NCBI GenBank assembly: GCA_012934845.2
Contig: WNNJ02000457.1
Span: 62,001-126,000, forward strand
DNA: 64,000 bases
Source: Pomphorhynchus laevis
Lineage: Eukaryota; Acanthocephala; Palaeacanthocephala; Echinorhynchida; Pomphorhynchidae
Reading direction: 5' to 3'
The position numbers were made by a program, and so were the translations under genes. Under the pieces are notes generated by a model, which ran no database searches, had not been told where the DNA came from, and saw nothing but the letters and a program-made list of their open reading frames with translations. Shown here in pieces: positions 63,640 to 64,000 of this stretch (the stretch's first letter is position 1; every line of letters begins with the position of its first letter).

Positions 63640-63930
63640 TAATGCCTTAGTGCTGCGTTTAAGGAGTCATTCGTTTCTCTTAAGTTTGGCCGCTTTGCGA
63701 ATTTCACGATCGATTTCTAGCTTTGTATATCCCCGTTTCAGAAAATCCCTTTTAATTGATTGTATGGCTTCATACCGTGCCGTTAGGGTGCTGGATATTT
63801 TTATTATACGTCGTATCTCATTATGTATAATTGATATTTTCGTACTGCTGTTATGAGCACTTTTAGCATGTAAATACATAACACTGAACTGCGGTTTCCT
63901 GGTGAGTTTTGTATAAATAGCTATTTGACC
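63640..63930 (-). pseudogene. Gamma-like PLE fragment
   Basis: The minus frame reads Y-L-H-A-K-S-A-H-N-S-S-T-K, I-I-H-N-E-I-R-R-I and F-L-K-R-G-Y-T-K-L-E-I-D-R-E-I, the region after F-L-D-V in PLEs, preceded in the same strand by L-T-R-K-P. It resembles L-H-S-K-S-A-H at 43380-43430. It probably continues beyond 64000. Confidence 0.7.
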
Positions 63931-64000
63931 TATTTTTTCACTCGCTCGATCGTCACGTCCGGAGAGTGAACTGATTCCGAAAGATCACAGGTAAACGTCA

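Noticed and set aside
1-64000. tRNA, rRNA or other housekeeping RNA genes
   Set aside because: No cloverleaf with A and B boxes or rRNA-like conserved stretch was noticed; a covariance-model scan would be needed to exclude short ones.

Overview
This window is AT-rich metazoan nuclear DNA made almost entirely of transposable elements. One host gene was found, split across it. The animal assignment rests on spliced exons with GT-AG introns of 48-53 bp, an animal-type phospholipid phosphatase, and the element mix: CR1- and L2-type LINEs, an I/Jockey-group LINE, a LINE with a C-terminal restriction-like endonuclease, Penelope-like elements (PLEs) with GIY-YIG domains, a Ty3/Gypsy relic and a Mutator-like element. 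A spiralian or other invertebrate fits, but nothing seen fixes the phylum. No tRNA, rRNA, CRISPR or prokaryotic operon structure was seen.

Layout. 1-7090: three tandem 487-bp copies of a PLE fragment, then a second PLE split by an intact CR1-like LINE (CR1-A, about 1715-6247; ORF1 1951-3252, ORF2 3219-6128). 7149-7386: foldback MITE. 8061-12050: decayed I/Jockey-group LINE. 13420-19306: decayed CR1 (CR1-B) with an L2-like LINE nested in its ORF1. 20340-21365: CR1 relic (-). 21500-22944: Gypsy relic, cut by a second L2-like copy (22946-24190). 24760-28293: CR1 relic (-). 28724-29033: terminal exon and poly(A) signal of a host gene (-). 29914-37332: relics of RLE LINE, CR1, PLE and L2. 37342-38164: Mutator-like element with FLYWCH finger, about 100-bp TIRs and a 9-bp TSD. 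38400-44760: dispersed repeats, CR1 fragments, RLE LINE (-) and PLE pieces. 45388-47248: a PLE with a long open frame ending in a perfect 68-bp-arm palindrome. 48746-51015: PLE and RLE LINE pieces (+). 51356-60284: six exons of a phospholipid phosphatase gene (-), with introns holding PLEs, a tandem array and a MITE. 60470-64000: further LINE and PLE pieces.

How it fits together. The host gene reads leftward: exons at 60284-60133, 60084-59967, 57789-57582, 57533-57476, 51582-51495 and 51441-51356, all in matching phase and carrying the three PAP2 phosphatase signatures. A terminal exon at 29033-28910 could complete it across a 22-kb element-filled intron, which is an inference. The other coding sequence belongs to mobile elements. 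Only CR1-A looks able to encode both of its proteins; the PLE at 45508-47094 keeps an open RT-to-endonuclease frame but has lost its N-terminal part.

Two structural themes recur. Perfect snapback palindromes interrupt several unrelated elements, pointing to template switching during retrotransposition or to amplification/assembly chimeras. PLE tails carry CTGAAGA-hairpin-GAAA motifs resembling hammerhead ribozyme cores.
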